63,189 nucleotides of DNA, taken from positions 1 through 63,189 of the forward strand of contig JAJPJA010000047.1 of assembly GCA_021324455.1 (NCBI GenBank). The letters run 5' to 3'. The stretch comes from Pseudomonadota bacterium (GTDB lineage Bacteria; Desulfobacterota; Binatia; Binatales; Binataceae). The notes beneath the pieces are model-generated. The model saw only the letters and a list, made by a program, of their open reading frames with translations. It searched no databases and was not told the origin of the DNA. Positions 25,801 to 34,262 of the stretch are shown here, one piece after another. The position numbers and the translations under genes are program-made. Numbering within the stretch: the stretch's first letter is position 1; each line of letters starts with the position of its first letter.

Positions 25801-28372
25801 GCGTCCGCTGCTGCTGTGGCTTCTGCTGCTCGCGCCAATGGTTGCGGCGCCGGGATGGCTCGGATGGCGCAGTACGCGGCGTCTGGGGAGCGCGCTGGCC
25901 GCGGCGCTGCGGCTCGCATGCTTCGGCGTGCTGGTGGTCGTAATCGCCGGGCCCCTGATTCCCACCCGCGGTCGCGCGCGCGGACTGGCGGTGGTGGCGC
26001 TGCTGGACCAGTCGCGTTCGATCGCGCCGGACCAGCGGGAGTGGATGCAGGCTCAGATCGATCGGCTGCGCGCCATGATGGGTCCGCACGACCGACTTGC
26101 CATCGTGGACTTCGGCCGCAACGCTCAGCTTTCCGCGGGTCTGGATAATCCACGGGTGATCCAGACCAGCGCCGCCAAAGTCGACGCCGGCGCCACCGAT
26201 ATTGCCGGAGCGCTGACCGCCGGCAGCGTCGTGTTTCCGCCCGAAGCGGAAAAGAAGATGCTCCTGCTGAGCGACGGCAACCAGACCCAGGGCGACGCGA
26301 TGGCGGTGCTGCCGGCGCTGGTCGAGCAAGGCGTGCAGGTGTTTACGCAGGCGCCGCCGGCCACCGCGCGCAAGCGCATCGCGATCAGTTCGTTCGAAGC
26401 GCCCGACCCGGTCCGCGCGCATCTCAATTTCGCCCTGCAAATCGCGATCGAAAGCGACGCCGACACTCCCGTACAGGCGCATCTGGAGTTGCTGCGCGAC
26501 AACACCGGCGTGGCCCGGCTGCCGGTAAAACTGCTGCCCGGACTCAATCGTTTCGAGCTGCCCTATCATCTCGATCAGCCCGGCGCCTATGTGTTGAGCG
26601 CTGAGCTGAGCGCCGGCAGCGGTTTGGAAGTGGTCAACCCGCGCGCCGAAACCACCGCTTCGGTCATCGCCACGCCGCGCGTACTGGTGGTCTCCGGGGA
26701 CCGCCCGATGAGCCTGGTCAGCGCGCTCAAGCTGCGCGACTACCGCGTGGATATCGTCACCCCGGACCGGCTGCCCAAAAGGGCTGAGGAATATCTCGGC
26801 TACCAGGCGGTGATTGTGAGCGATGTTTCGGCCGCGACCATGCCGTCTGATGTACAACGCGCGCTCAATCAATACGTGAGCGACTTCGGCGGCGGTCTGA
26901 TTGCGACCGGCGGGATGCTGCGCGACATCGCATTTAGAAAGACCCCGCTGGAAAGCGTTTTGCCGGTCAGGCTGGTGCCTCAGCCGCCGCCGCCCAGCCG
27001 CGAGCCGTTGGGCATCTATCTGTGCATCGACCGGTCCAACTCGATGAGCTACAACTCGCGCTATCCGGCCGTGCGCGACGGCGAACGCATCCGCTACGCC
27101 AAGCAGGCGGCGATTGCGCTGCTGCGCCAGCTCGACGACAGCGACTACGTCGGCGTGATCGCGTTCGACTCGCAGCCCTACGTGATTTCGCGGCTGCATC
27201 CGCTGGGCGTGGATCGGGCGCAGCTCGAACAGCGCATCATGCGGCTGGAACCGGGCGGCGGCACCGACTTCAAGGAGGCGCTGGAGATTTCCGCGGCGGA
27301 CCTGATCGAAAGCGGCCTGTCGGTGCGCCAGATCATCCTGCTGACCGACGGCGACACCAACCGCCAATATCACGAACACGACCAGCTCATCGCCGATCTC
27401 AGCCGCGAACGGATTCCGGTCTCGACCGTGCGTATCGGGCCGGATCAGGCCAATCTGCGCCTGCTGGAGGATTTCGCCGAAGCGACTGGCGGGGTGTTCT
27501 ACCGCGTGCAGGACATCGAAAAGCTGCCGCAGCTTTTCATCCGTCTGAGCCGCCAGGCGATGCAGACGCCGCAGCGTCAATCCAGAATCGTGGCCGACCC
27601 CAACAACTCCATCCTGCGCGGAATCAAGGCCGAGGACGTGCCCTCGCTGGAGTTCTTCAACGTGACCGAGCCCAAGGACGGCGCCAGCGTTCCGCTTTAT
27701 ATCCAGCGCAACGGCCGCAACGTGCCGCTGCTGGCGGCGTGGCAATACGGCCTGGGCCGCAGCGCGATGTTCGCCGCCGACCCCGATTCACTGGGGACGA
27801 TCGGCTGGATCCATTGGAACCGCTACGCCGAATTCTGGTCGCAACTGGTGAGCTGGACGATGCGCCAGGGGCAGGCCGGTCCGTTCGATCTGCGGGTTGC
27901 GGCCACGCGCACGGGCGACCTGAGGATCCAGGCTGAAAGCTCGGGCGCGGTCAGGGCGGGCGACCTGCTGGTGCGCATCAGCGGACCGTTCGGCGCCGGC
28001 TTCGACGTTCCCTTGACCCAGGTGGGCGACTCGCTCTACCGCGGTGAAGCTCCGGCGTTGCCCGGCGGCAAGTACAAGGCGCAACTGCTGCGCAAGAGCG
28101 GCAAAATCGAGCAGGTCCTGGCCACCGAGCCGTTCGCGGTGGCGGCAACGCGCGCGGCCGACGCCGACGAGCTGAGCCTGCGGCCGCCCAATCTCGAGCT
28201 GCTGCGGCGCATCGCGGCCCAGAGCAACGGCGGCTTTGACGCGCCCCTGCACCGGATACTCCGGATCACCGGCGGCACCATCACGGTGCATCGCTCGGCC
28301 GCCCCCTACCTGATTCCACTGGCAATACTGCTGTTGTTGGGGGAAGTGTTCGTTCGTCGTTGCCTGCTCTGA
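25793..28372 (+). CDS. Large membrane protein with two vWA domains
   Basis: An 859-residue protein. Two N-terminal TM helices (LLLWLLLLAPMVAAPGWLGW; LACFGVLVVVIAGPLI) precede a first vWA site, LLDQSRSIA. A second, fully conserved site follows, CIDRSNSMS, with GGGTDFKEAL and LLTDGDTN. Between them lies a region resembling a class I glutamine amidotransferase-like fold (RVLVVSGDRP to GGGLIATGG), seen in similar proteins. A last TM sits near the C-terminus (LIPLAILLLLGEVF). The TTG start at 25793 is supported by GGGGAGGAG at the right distance. It ends the operon and is probably anchored in the inner membrane with periplasmic vWA domains. Confidence 0.85.
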   Translation: MFERPLLLWLLLLAPMVAAPGWLGWRSTRRLGSALAAALRLACFGVLVVVIAGPLIPTRGRARGLAVVALLDQSRSIAPDQREWMQAQIDRLRAMMGPHDRLAIVDFGRNAQLSAGLDNPRVIQTSAAKVDAGATDIAGALTAGSVVFPPEAEKKMLLLSDGNQTQGDAMAVLPALVEQGVQVFTQAPPATARKRIAISSFEAPDPVRAHLNFALQIAIESDADTPVQAHLELLRDNTGVARLPVKLLPGLNRFELPYHLDQPGAYVLSAELSAGSGLEVVNPRAETTASVIATPRVLVVSGDRPMSLVSALKLRDYRVDIVTPDRLPKRAEEYLGYQAVIVSDVSAATMPSDVQRALNQYVSDFGGGLIATGGMLRDIAFRKTPLESVLPVRLVPQPPPPSREPLGIYLCIDRSNSMSYNSRYPAVRDGERIRYAKQAAIALLRQLDDSDYVGVIAFDSQPYVISRLHPLGVDRAQLEQRIMRLEPGGGTDFKEALEISAADLIESGLSVRQIILLTDGDTNRQYHEHDQLIADLSRERIPVSTVRIGPDQANLRLLEDFAEATGGVFYRVQDIEKLPQLFIRLSRQAMQTPQRQSRIVADPNNSILRGIKAEDVPSLEFFNVTEPKDGASVPLYIQRNGRNVPLLAAWQYGLGRSAMFAADPDSLGTIGWIHWNRYAEFWSQLVSWTMRQGQAGPFDLRVAATRTGDLRIQAESSGAVRAGDLLVRISGPFGAGFDVPLTQVGDSLYRGEAPALPGGKYKAQLLRKSGKIEQVLATEPFAVAATRAADADELSLRPPNLELLRRIAAQSNGGFDAPLHRILRITGGTITVHRSAAPYLIPLAILLLLGEVFVRRCLL

Positions 28373-28428
28373 CCCGCGTTGTAAACTGGAACCGGGGGTT
28401 GCCTGAAATCGGCGGCGTCAAAATAGCG

Positions 28429-28893
28429 ATGGATCGGGTCAACAACAAAACTCTGCTTAAACGCGCGCTGCGCAGGCGATGCCCGGTCTGCGGCATGGGG
28501 GCGATGTTCCGCTCCCATTTCAAGATCAACAAGACCTGTCCGGTTTGCGGCGTGACCTTCTGGCGCGATCCGGGCGAAGTGCTGGGAGCGATGTACTTCG
28601 ACTGGGCCGCGGCGATGGTGACCTTTCTGGTGCTGTGGGCGCTGTTCGCGTGGCTGACCAACGTTTCCGAGTTGATGCAGTTTGTCATCCTGAGCGCCGC
28701 CGCGGCGGGCGCGGTCGTGATCGCTTATCCATGGAGCCGCAGCTTGTGGACGGTGCTGGTCTACCTATCGGGCGGCATCGAGCGGCCGCCGCTGCGCGTA
28801 CTGCCCGGGGGCAGTCACGAATCGCCTCCCTCGGTTGCGCACCGGATATCGGGGGGGCGCACCGCGCGCCTGCGCCGGTTTCATCGCCGCTAG
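28429..28893 (+). CDS. DUF983 family zinc-ribbon membrane protein
   Basis: A 154-residue protein with two CxxC knuckles, CPVCGMGAMF and CPVCGVTFWRD, spaced as in DUF983, followed by two TM helices (AAAMVTFLVLWALFAWL and LMQFVILSAAAAGAVVIAY). The arginine-rich tail is less typical. DUF983 proteins are uncharacterised; some occur near cytochrome oxidase genes. It stands 56 bases after the vWA operon and may be part of it. Its TAG shares the tetranucleotide CTAG (28890-28893) with the stop codon of the convergent aminotransferase gene. Confidence 0.85.
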   Translation: MDRVNNKTLLKRALRRRCPVCGMGAMFRSHFKINKTCPVCGVTFWRDPGEVLGAMYFDWAAAMVTFLVLWALFAWLTNVSELMQFVILSAAAAGAVVIAYPWSRSLWTVLVYLSGGIERPPLRVLPGGSHESPPSVAHRISGGRTARLRRFHRR

Positions 28894-30062
28894 GATCGCA
28901 GCTTGCTGCGCAGGCCGCCCAGCCGCTGTGCGGCCAGGGCGATGGTTTGGTCGCTTTTGGAAAAGGTAAAGCGCAGCATCCGCCGGCCCAGTTCCGGGCG
29001 ATGATAAAAGCTCGATCCGGGCACCGCGGCCACGCCCACCTGGTTGAGCAGAAAGTCGGCGGCGGCGAAATCATCGGCAAAACCGAGCTCGGCGATATCG
29101 GCCATTATGTAATATGCTCCGGCCGGCTCGCGGCATCGCAGACCGGCGCCGGACAGCGCGTTGAGCAGTGTGCGGCGTTTGCGCTCATACATCTGCTGCA
29201 GGTCAAGGTAAAACGATTCCGGCAGCCGCAAGGCGTACGCCCCAGCCTCCTGCAGCGGATGCGGCGCGCCAACGGTCAGAAAATCGTGGACCTTGCGAAT
29301 CGCGGAGGTCAGGCGTTCGCAGGCAATCGCGTACGCCAGCCGCCATCCGGTTATTGAGTAGGTTTTCGACAAACCGCTGATGGTGATGGTGCGATCGGCC
29401 ATCCCCTCAAGGCTGCCGATCGAAATATGGCGGTTGCCGCCATAAATGATGTGCTCGTAAATTTCGTCCGTAATCGCCAGCGTGTCGAAGCGCCGGCATA
29501 GCTGCGCGATCAGTTCGAGTTCGGCGCGCGAGAAAACCTTGCCGGTCGGATTGTGCGGCGTGTTTATGATGATCGCCTTGGTGCGCGGCGAAAATGCCGC
29601 GCGCAGTTCGTCCGCGTCGATACTGAAGCCGGGTTCGTGCAGCGTGACGTAGCGCGGCGCGGCCCCGGCCAGAATCACGTCGGGGCCGTAGTTCTCGTAA
29701 AACGGTTCGAAGATCACCACCTCGTCGCCCGGATTGATAACCGCCAGCAAGCTCGCGATCATCGCTTCGGTGGCGCCGCAGGTCACGGTGACGCTGCGGT
29801 CGGCGTCGCATTGAAGGCGGTTATAGGCGCGGGCTTTGTCCGCGATCGCGCGGCGAAAATTGGGCGCTCCGTGGGTGATCGCGTATTGGTTGAAGTCCTG
29901 GTCGATCGCGCGTTTGGCCGCCGCTTTGATCTCCTCCGGAGCGGGGAAATCGGGAAATCCCTGCGCCAGGTTCACCGCCCCGCAAGCCAGCGCCCGCCGC
30001 GTCATCTCGCGGATCACCGATTCGGTAAAGAAATTGGTCTTGAGTGAAACGTCAGTCGGCAT
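28890..30062 (-). CDS. Class I/II PLP aminotransferase
   Basis: A 390-residue fold-type I aminotransferase. NTPHNPTGKVF (substrate/PLP contact), ITDEIYEHI with the Asp that contacts the pyridine nitrogen, and SGLSKTYSITGWRLAY with the PLP lysine are intact. The C-terminal RFTFSKSDQTI carries the carboxylate-binding arginine. Sequence flavour is that of the aspartate/methionine/kynurenine aminotransferase group (MtnE/YbdL-like), which transfers amino groups to 2-oxoglutarate or 2-oxo acids. It is 18 bases downstream of two LLM genes in the same direction, so probably co-transcribed with them. The amino acid substrate cannot be chosen. Confidence 0.93.
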   Translation of the reverse strand: MPTDVSLKTNFFTESVIREMTRRALACGAVNLAQGFPDFPAPEEIKAAAKRAIDQDFNQYAITHGAPNFRRAIADKARAYNRLQCDADRSVTVTCGATEAMIASLLAVINPGDEVVIFEPFYENYGPDVILAGAAPRYVTLHEPGFSIDADELRAAFSPRTKAIIINTPHNPTGKVFSRAELELIAQLCRRFDTLAITDEIYEHIIYGGNRHISIGSLEGMADRTITISGLSKTYSITGWRLAYAIACERLTSAIRKVHDFLTVGAPHPLQEAGAYALRLPESFYLDLQQMYERKRRTLLNALSGAGLRCREPAGAYYIMADIAELGFADDFAAADFLLNQVGVAAVPGSSFYHRPELGRRMLRFTFSKSDQTIALAAQRLGGLRSKLRS

Positions 30063-30080
30063 CGCGTCGCGAGTCTAACA

Positions 30081-30974
30081 TCAATTGATCTTCGCGATCA
30101 CCTCGTTGGCGACGCTTTCCATCGCGCGGGCGATTTCGTCCTGATTCCATTGCAGTCCGAAGAGGGTCGAGGGAAAGGTGATTCGCGTCACTCCCAGATC
30201 GCGCAGGCGGCGCGCCGATTCCGCCAGCTTGCGCCATCCGCCGAACCACGTGCTCTTGTCCGCCGAGCAGTTGAGTTCAAGCTCGTCCGGGTTGCGGCCA
30301 ATCCGGCGGCATTCCTCCCTGGTCATCTCCCATGCGCGCAGCGCCTCTTCGGCCGACGCCGCCGGCATCAGTCCGTCGCCCAGGCGCGCCGCGCGTCTGG
30401 CGTTGGCCGCGGAATGGCCGCCGATAAAGATCGGAATATTGCCCTTGACCGGCTTGGGAAAGCTTTTCAGCGGCCCGAAATTGAAATGCCGGCCATGAAA
30501 CGACGACGGATTGTCGCGCCAGATGATGCGCAGGGCCTGGATGATTTCGTCGGTGCGACTGCCGCGCGTCTTCCAATCGATGCCCAATGCGTCGAACTCT
30601 TCTTTGAGCCATCCGGATCCGACGCCGAAGATCACCCTGCCGTTGGACAGCACATCCAGGGTGGCGAGCTGCTTGCCGATGTACAGCGGATGATGCAGCG
30701 GCAGGATTACGATCACGGTGCCGAGCTTGAGCCGCTGGGTCAGACCGGCCACGTAATTCAGCACCGACAGCGGCTCGGGACAATCGAGGTCCATGTCACC
30801 GGGATATTTGCCGTCCGGACTGTAGGGATAACGCGACTGGAAGGAGGTGGGAAAGGCGACGTGCTCCGGCATCCAGATCGATTCGTAGCCCAGTTCCTCG
30901 GCCTTGGCGGCGAAGAACTTCACCGCGTCGGCGTTGAAGGCCGTGGTGGAAAAGATCGAAAATCCGAGTTTCAT
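30081..30974 (-). CDS. LLM-class F420-dependent oxidoreductase (Rv2161c-like)
   Basis: A 297-residue LLM enzyme of the subgroup typified by mycobacterial Rv2161c: WMPEHVAFP near residue 36, SRYPYSPDG, LGTVIVILPLHHPLYIGKQLATLD, GVGSGWLKEEFDALGID and GRHFNFGPLKSFPKPV. The start ATG is 30974 with GGAG upstream. It is a very close paralogue of the gene at 31100-31990 and resembles 59143-60003. Cofactor F420 is likely, but the substrate is unknown. It lies between its paralogue and the aminotransferase gene on the same strand. Confidence 0.92.
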   Translation of the reverse strand: MKLGFSIFSTTAFNADAVKFFAAKAEELGYESIWMPEHVAFPTSFQSRYPYSPDGKYPGDMDLDCPEPLSVLNYVAGLTQRLKLGTVIVILPLHHPLYIGKQLATLDVLSNGRVIFGVGSGWLKEEFDALGIDWKTRGSRTDEIIQALRIIWRDNPSSFHGRHFNFGPLKSFPKPVKGNIPIFIGGHSAANARRAARLGDGLMPAASAEEALRAWEMTREECRRIGRNPDELELNCSADKSTWFGGWRKLAESARRLRDLGVTRITFPSTLFGLQWNQDEIARAMESVANEVIAKIN

Positions 30975-31099
30975 CAATTATCGCTCCGATGTATTGCCGA
31001 AAAACAGCGCCGTGAACCCGCTGGCGGAATTTTGACAGTTAAGCGCGCCACGCTGCGATTCGGCCTCGGGATGTGGGAAGTCCGGAACTCCCGGACGCT

Positions 31100-31990
31100 T
31101 CAGTTGATTTTCGCAATCACCTCGTTGGCCACGGTTTCCATCGCGCGGGTGATCTCGTCGGGTTTCCATTCCAGCGCGAACATCGTGGTCGGCGCCGAGA
31201 TCCTGACCGCGCCGATATCGCGGGCGCGTTTGGCCGAATCGGCCAGCTTTTTCCATCCGCCCATCCAGACTTCCTTTTCGGCCGCGCAGCCGAATTCGAT
31301 TTCCGCCGGATTGCGGCCGATGCGCGCGCATTCCTCTTTCATCATCCGGTAAGCTTCGGCCGCCAAATCGATCGTGCTGCCCGGCATCAAGCCGTCGCCC
31401 AGCCGCGCCGCACGTTTGGCGTTGGCGGGAGAATGCCCTCCGATCACGATGGGGATATTGCCGTTGACCGGTTTGGGAAAACTTTTGACCGGGCCGAAAT
31501 TGAAGTGCCTGCCGTGATAACTGGACGGGTTGTCGCGCCAGACCGCGCGCAGCGCCTCGATGGCTTCGTTGGTGCGGCTGCCGCGCGTTCTGAAATCGAT
31601 TCCCAACGCGTCAAACTCCTCCTTGAGCCATCCCGACCCCACGCCGAACAGCGCCCGCCCGCCCGAGAGCACGTCCAGAGTGGCGAGCTGCTTGCCGATA
31701 TACAGCGGATGGTGCAGCGGCAGGATCACGATGCTGGTGCCGAGCTTGATGCGCCGCGTCAACGCCGCCGCGTAGTTCAGCACCGAAATGGGCTCGGGGG
31801 TGTCCAAATCGATATCGCCCGGGAAGCTGCCGTCGGCAGTGTACGGGTACTTGGAACTGAAGCCGACCGGAAAGGCCACATGCTCGGGCATCCACAGCGA
31901 GTGATAGCCGAAGACGTCGGCGCGGGTGGCGAAGAACTTCACCGCTTCGGCGTTAAAGGTGGTCGAGAAAATCGAAATTCCAACCTGCAT
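31100..31990 (-). CDS. LLM-class F420-dependent oxidoreductase (Rv2161c-like), tandem paralogue
   Basis: A 296-residue LLM enzyme sharing nearly all motifs with the next gene on this strand: WMPEHVAFP, SKYPYTADG, GTSIVILPLHHPLYIGKQ, GVGSGWLKEEFDALGID and the identical ending VANEVIAKIN. By eye about two thirds of residues match, so this is a tandem duplication. GGAGGAAG precedes the ATG. Differences cluster in the middle third (residues 200-260), where substrate-binding loops usually lie, which hints at divergence in substrate. It is the first gene of the LLM-LLM-aminotransferase unit. Confidence 0.92.
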   Translation of the reverse strand: MQVGISIFSTTFNAEAVKFFATRADVFGYHSLWMPEHVAFPVGFSSKYPYTADGSFPGDIDLDTPEPISVLNYAAALTRRIKLGTSIVILPLHHPLYIGKQLATLDVLSGGRALFGVGSGWLKEEFDALGIDFRTRGSRTNEAIEALRAVWRDNPSSYHGRHFNFGPVKSFPKPVNGNIPIVIGGHSPANAKRAARLGDGLMPGSTIDLAAEAYRMMKEECARIGRNPAEIEFGCAAEKEVWMGGWKKLADSAKRARDIGAVRISAPTTMFALEWKPDEITRAMETVANEVIAKIN

Positions 31991-32197
31991 ACGCGCTTCC
32001 TCCAGGGCGACTCGCGATGATTCCACGAGGCGGCGCTCAAGCGCAAACCGGGTAAGCGGCCGTATCCGAAAACGTAGCTGGGCGGGCGGCTCCGATGCCT
32101 TTACGCTCGCGGACAGCGGCGCTTATTGATTAAAATCTGATGAAACCAGGGCCCCAAGGGTAAGACGCCGGCAGCCGAAGTAAACAGGAGTAATCCG

Positions 32198-32701
32198 ATG
32201 GCCGCAACGCCGATGGTCCGGAAGTGGAGTAACCTGCGCATCCATCACGCGCATCGCCATCCCCAGGTCCGCAACATCAACGAGATCCAGCCGCTCACTT
32301 TTGGCCAGCGTGTCGCCGACCGGTTCGCCAACGTCATGGGCAGCTGGACCTTCATCATCATCCAGACGGTAATTCTCGCTTTCTGGGTGATGATAAACGT
32401 CTTCGCCTACGTCTGGCGCTGGGACCCCTACCCGTTCATCCTGCTGAATCTGGCGCTGAGTTTTCAGGCCGCTTACGCCGCCCCGATCATCATGATGTCG
32501 CAGAACCGGCAGGCCGCGAAAGATCGCCTCGCCGCGGAAAACGATTACATGATCAACATCAAGGCCGAAGAAGAAGTGAAGGCGATAATGCTGCATCTCG
32601 AACAGCAGGACGAAATGATGATCGACATCCTGCATCACCTGGAAACCCAGCACAAAGAGATGCTGGATCGGCTGGCGCCTCCCAACGGCGCGTCCGAATA
32701 A
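32198..32701 (+). CDS. DUF1003 family membrane protein
   Basis: A 167-residue protein with the DUF1003 pattern: LTFGQRVADRFANVMGSWTFI, a TM helix (FIIIQTVILAFWVMINVFAY), WDPYPFILLNLALSFQAAYAAPIIMMSQNRQAAKDR as the second TM and its flank, then a long C-terminal helix rich in Glu, Met and His that may be a coiled coil. The motif YPFILLNLALS is diagnostic. The ATG is preceded by AGGAG. The family is uncharacterised. It converges on the cobalamin-binding gene with only three bases between the stops. Confidence 0.9.
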   Translation: MAATPMVRKWSNLRIHHAHRHPQVRNINEIQPLTFGQRVADRFANVMGSWTFIIIQTVILAFWVMINVFAYVWRWDPYPFILLNLALSFQAAYAAPIIMMSQNRQAAKDRLAAENDYMINIKAEEEVKAIMLHLEQQDEMMIDILHHLETQHKEMLDRLAPPNGASE

Positions 32702-32704
32702 GCT

Positions 32705-33625
32705 TCAAGGCAGGCGGCGCCAGCCTTCACCCTGGCGGCCGAAATCGAACAATTTCGGATGCAGAATCTCGGCGAGTATCTCGGCCGATTCCGCCAGCCG
32801 CGGACCGGGCCGGTTGAAGTAATGGTTGCCGTCGGCGACGTATACGCGCCCGCTGCGGACGGCGGCCAGCCGCTGCCATCGGGGATTACGGCTGAGCGCG
32901 GGCAGTTCCCGCAGCGAGCGCTCGATGCCGAAGCCGCAGGGCGCGATCAGGATTGCGTCCGGATTGGCGGCGGCGAGCTGGTCGAACCCGATGCGCGGCG
33001 AATGCTCTCCCGCGCGGCCGAACAGGTTGCGTCCGCCGGCGATTTCGATCAGCTCAGGCATCCAGTTGCCGCCCGACATCAGGGGATCGATCCATTCGAT
33101 CGTAGCGAGGGAAGGACGCGAGCCGGCGCCCGCCGCACGCTCCGAGATTCGCCGCATCCGCTGCCGGATCGACGCCGTGAGCTCTGCTCCCTTGCGCTCG
33201 ACGTCAAGCGCCGCGGCCACGCGCTCGATATCGGCCACAACCCCCTCCAGCGACGCCGCTTTCAGCGATACGACCAGCGGGCTGGGGCCGTTTATGGATT
33301 GGGCCAATGCGGCGTTGAGTTCGTTCTCGCTGACGGCGCAGACCTCGCATTGCGACTGCGTTACAATCACGTCGGGCCGCAGCGCCATCAGCTGGTCGGC
33401 GTCGACCCGGTACACGGAAAGCGCGTTTTGCAGGATCGATTTGACCCGCCGATCCACTTCCGCGCTGGCGCCTTCGGGGTCGAATCGCGGCGCGGTCAGG
33501 GCCGGCAGCCGCTCCACCCCGGGAGGATAGTCGCATTCATGGGATCGCCCGGCCATGCAGTCCTTCATCCCCAGCGCGCAGACAATCTCAGTGGCGCTGG
33601 GCAGCAGCGATACGATTCGCATCAT
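32705..33625 (-). CDS. Cobalamin-binding protein (BtuF/PF01497-like), no signal peptide
   Basis: A 306-residue periplasmic-binding-protein-like (helical backbone) domain. It begins RIVSLLPSATEIVCALG, with ADQLMALRPDVIVTQSQCEVCAVS and ANPDAILIAPCGFG further on; these match corrinoid- or siderophore-type PF01497 proteins. The mature-type N-terminus starts directly, without signal peptide or lipobox, so the protein is likely cytoplasmic; this form is known among proteins annotated simply as cobalamin-binding. ATG at 33625 is used; ATG at 33631 is an alternative, the ribosome-binding site (GCGGAG) being closer to that one. No BtuCD genes are nearby. Confidence 0.85.
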   Translation of the reverse strand: MMRIVSLLPSATEIVCALGMKDCMAGRSHECDYPPGVERLPALTAPRFDPEGASAEVDRRVKSILQNALSVYRVDADQLMALRPDVIVTQSQCEVCAVSENELNAALAQSINGPSPLVVSLKAASLEGVVADIERVAAALDVERKGAELTASIRQRMRRISERAAGAGSRPSLATIEWIDPLMSGGNWMPELIEIAGGRNLFGRAGEHSPRIGFDQLAAANPDAILIAPCGFGIERSLRELPALSRNPRWQRLAAVRSGRVYVADGNHYFNRPGPRLAESAEILAEILHPKLFDFGRQGEGWRRLP

Positions 33626-33731
33626 GGACATCAACTCCGCTTTCGCGGTAACTCTATCAAATGAAGGGGGCGCCGGCACACAGGGGTCAAGCACCGGGCA
33701 GTGCCGGATGTTGCAGCCAGCCGAGGTAAGT

Positions 33732-34148
33732 ATGGACACAGAGATTGTGGAATTTCTCAACACACTGGGCGAAGCGGAGCGCGCCGGCGGGCGCGTGTTG
33801 CACGAGTTGGAACAGGAAGCTGCGTCCCTGGAACTGAAGGAGCTGCTGCGCAAAACCGGACACGACGAGGGCTACTACGCCGGCCAGATCGGCGCGCATA
33901 TCCGCCGTCTGGGCGCGGAACCCTCCACCCGCACGGGCGATTTCGTCGAAAAGGTCCACGCGTTGAATGATTTGAAGAGCAAGATCGAGTTGCTTAACCG
34001 CGGCCAGCGCTGGGTTATACGGAAAATCGAGGAACGCCTGCCCGCCCTCAGCGACGCCCAACTTAAAGCCTTCCTCTTGATCATGGCCAAGGGGCATCAC
34101 ATGAATATCCAGGCGGTGGAGGAGGCGCTGCAGTCGGGCTGGATCTGA
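33732..34148 (+). CDS. Ferritin-like helical-bundle protein
   Basis: A 138-residue all-helical protein: LNTLGEAERAGGRVLHELEQEA, then LELKELLRKTGHDEGYYAGQIGAHIRRLG, then two more helices ending MAKGHHMNIQAVEEAL. The spacing of Glu17, HDEGYY and GHH-type residues is consistent with a small ferritin-like bundle, close to what is catalogued as DUF6306 (assignment from memory, moderate). The ATG at 33732 follows GAGG closely. It diverges from the cobalamin-binding gene and stands alone upstream of the P-type ATPase by 114 bases. A role in metal or redox stress is possible; nothing shows it. Confidence 0.65.
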   Translation: MDTEIVEFLNTLGEAERAGGRVLHELEQEAASLELKELLRKTGHDEGYYAGQIGAHIRRLGAEPSTRTGDFVEKVHALNDLKSKIELLNRGQRWVIRKIEERLPALSDAQLKAFLLIMAKGHHMNIQAVEEALQSGWI

Positions 34149-34262
34149 TTCGCACCCTCTTTCCCCATATCGGGCATCCATTTTGCTCCTCATACCCGAA
34201 TCGGCCGCGCGGCATCCTTTGAGCCTCGGCGGTGGAGATTCGATGAAAGGCAACTTGCACTG

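Noticed and set aside
24589-27745. Long minus-strand frames (458 and 656 residues) across the vWA genes
   Set aside because: Arg/His/Gly-rich shadows of the Bat-like and double-vWA genes, which have clear vWA motifs on the plus strand.
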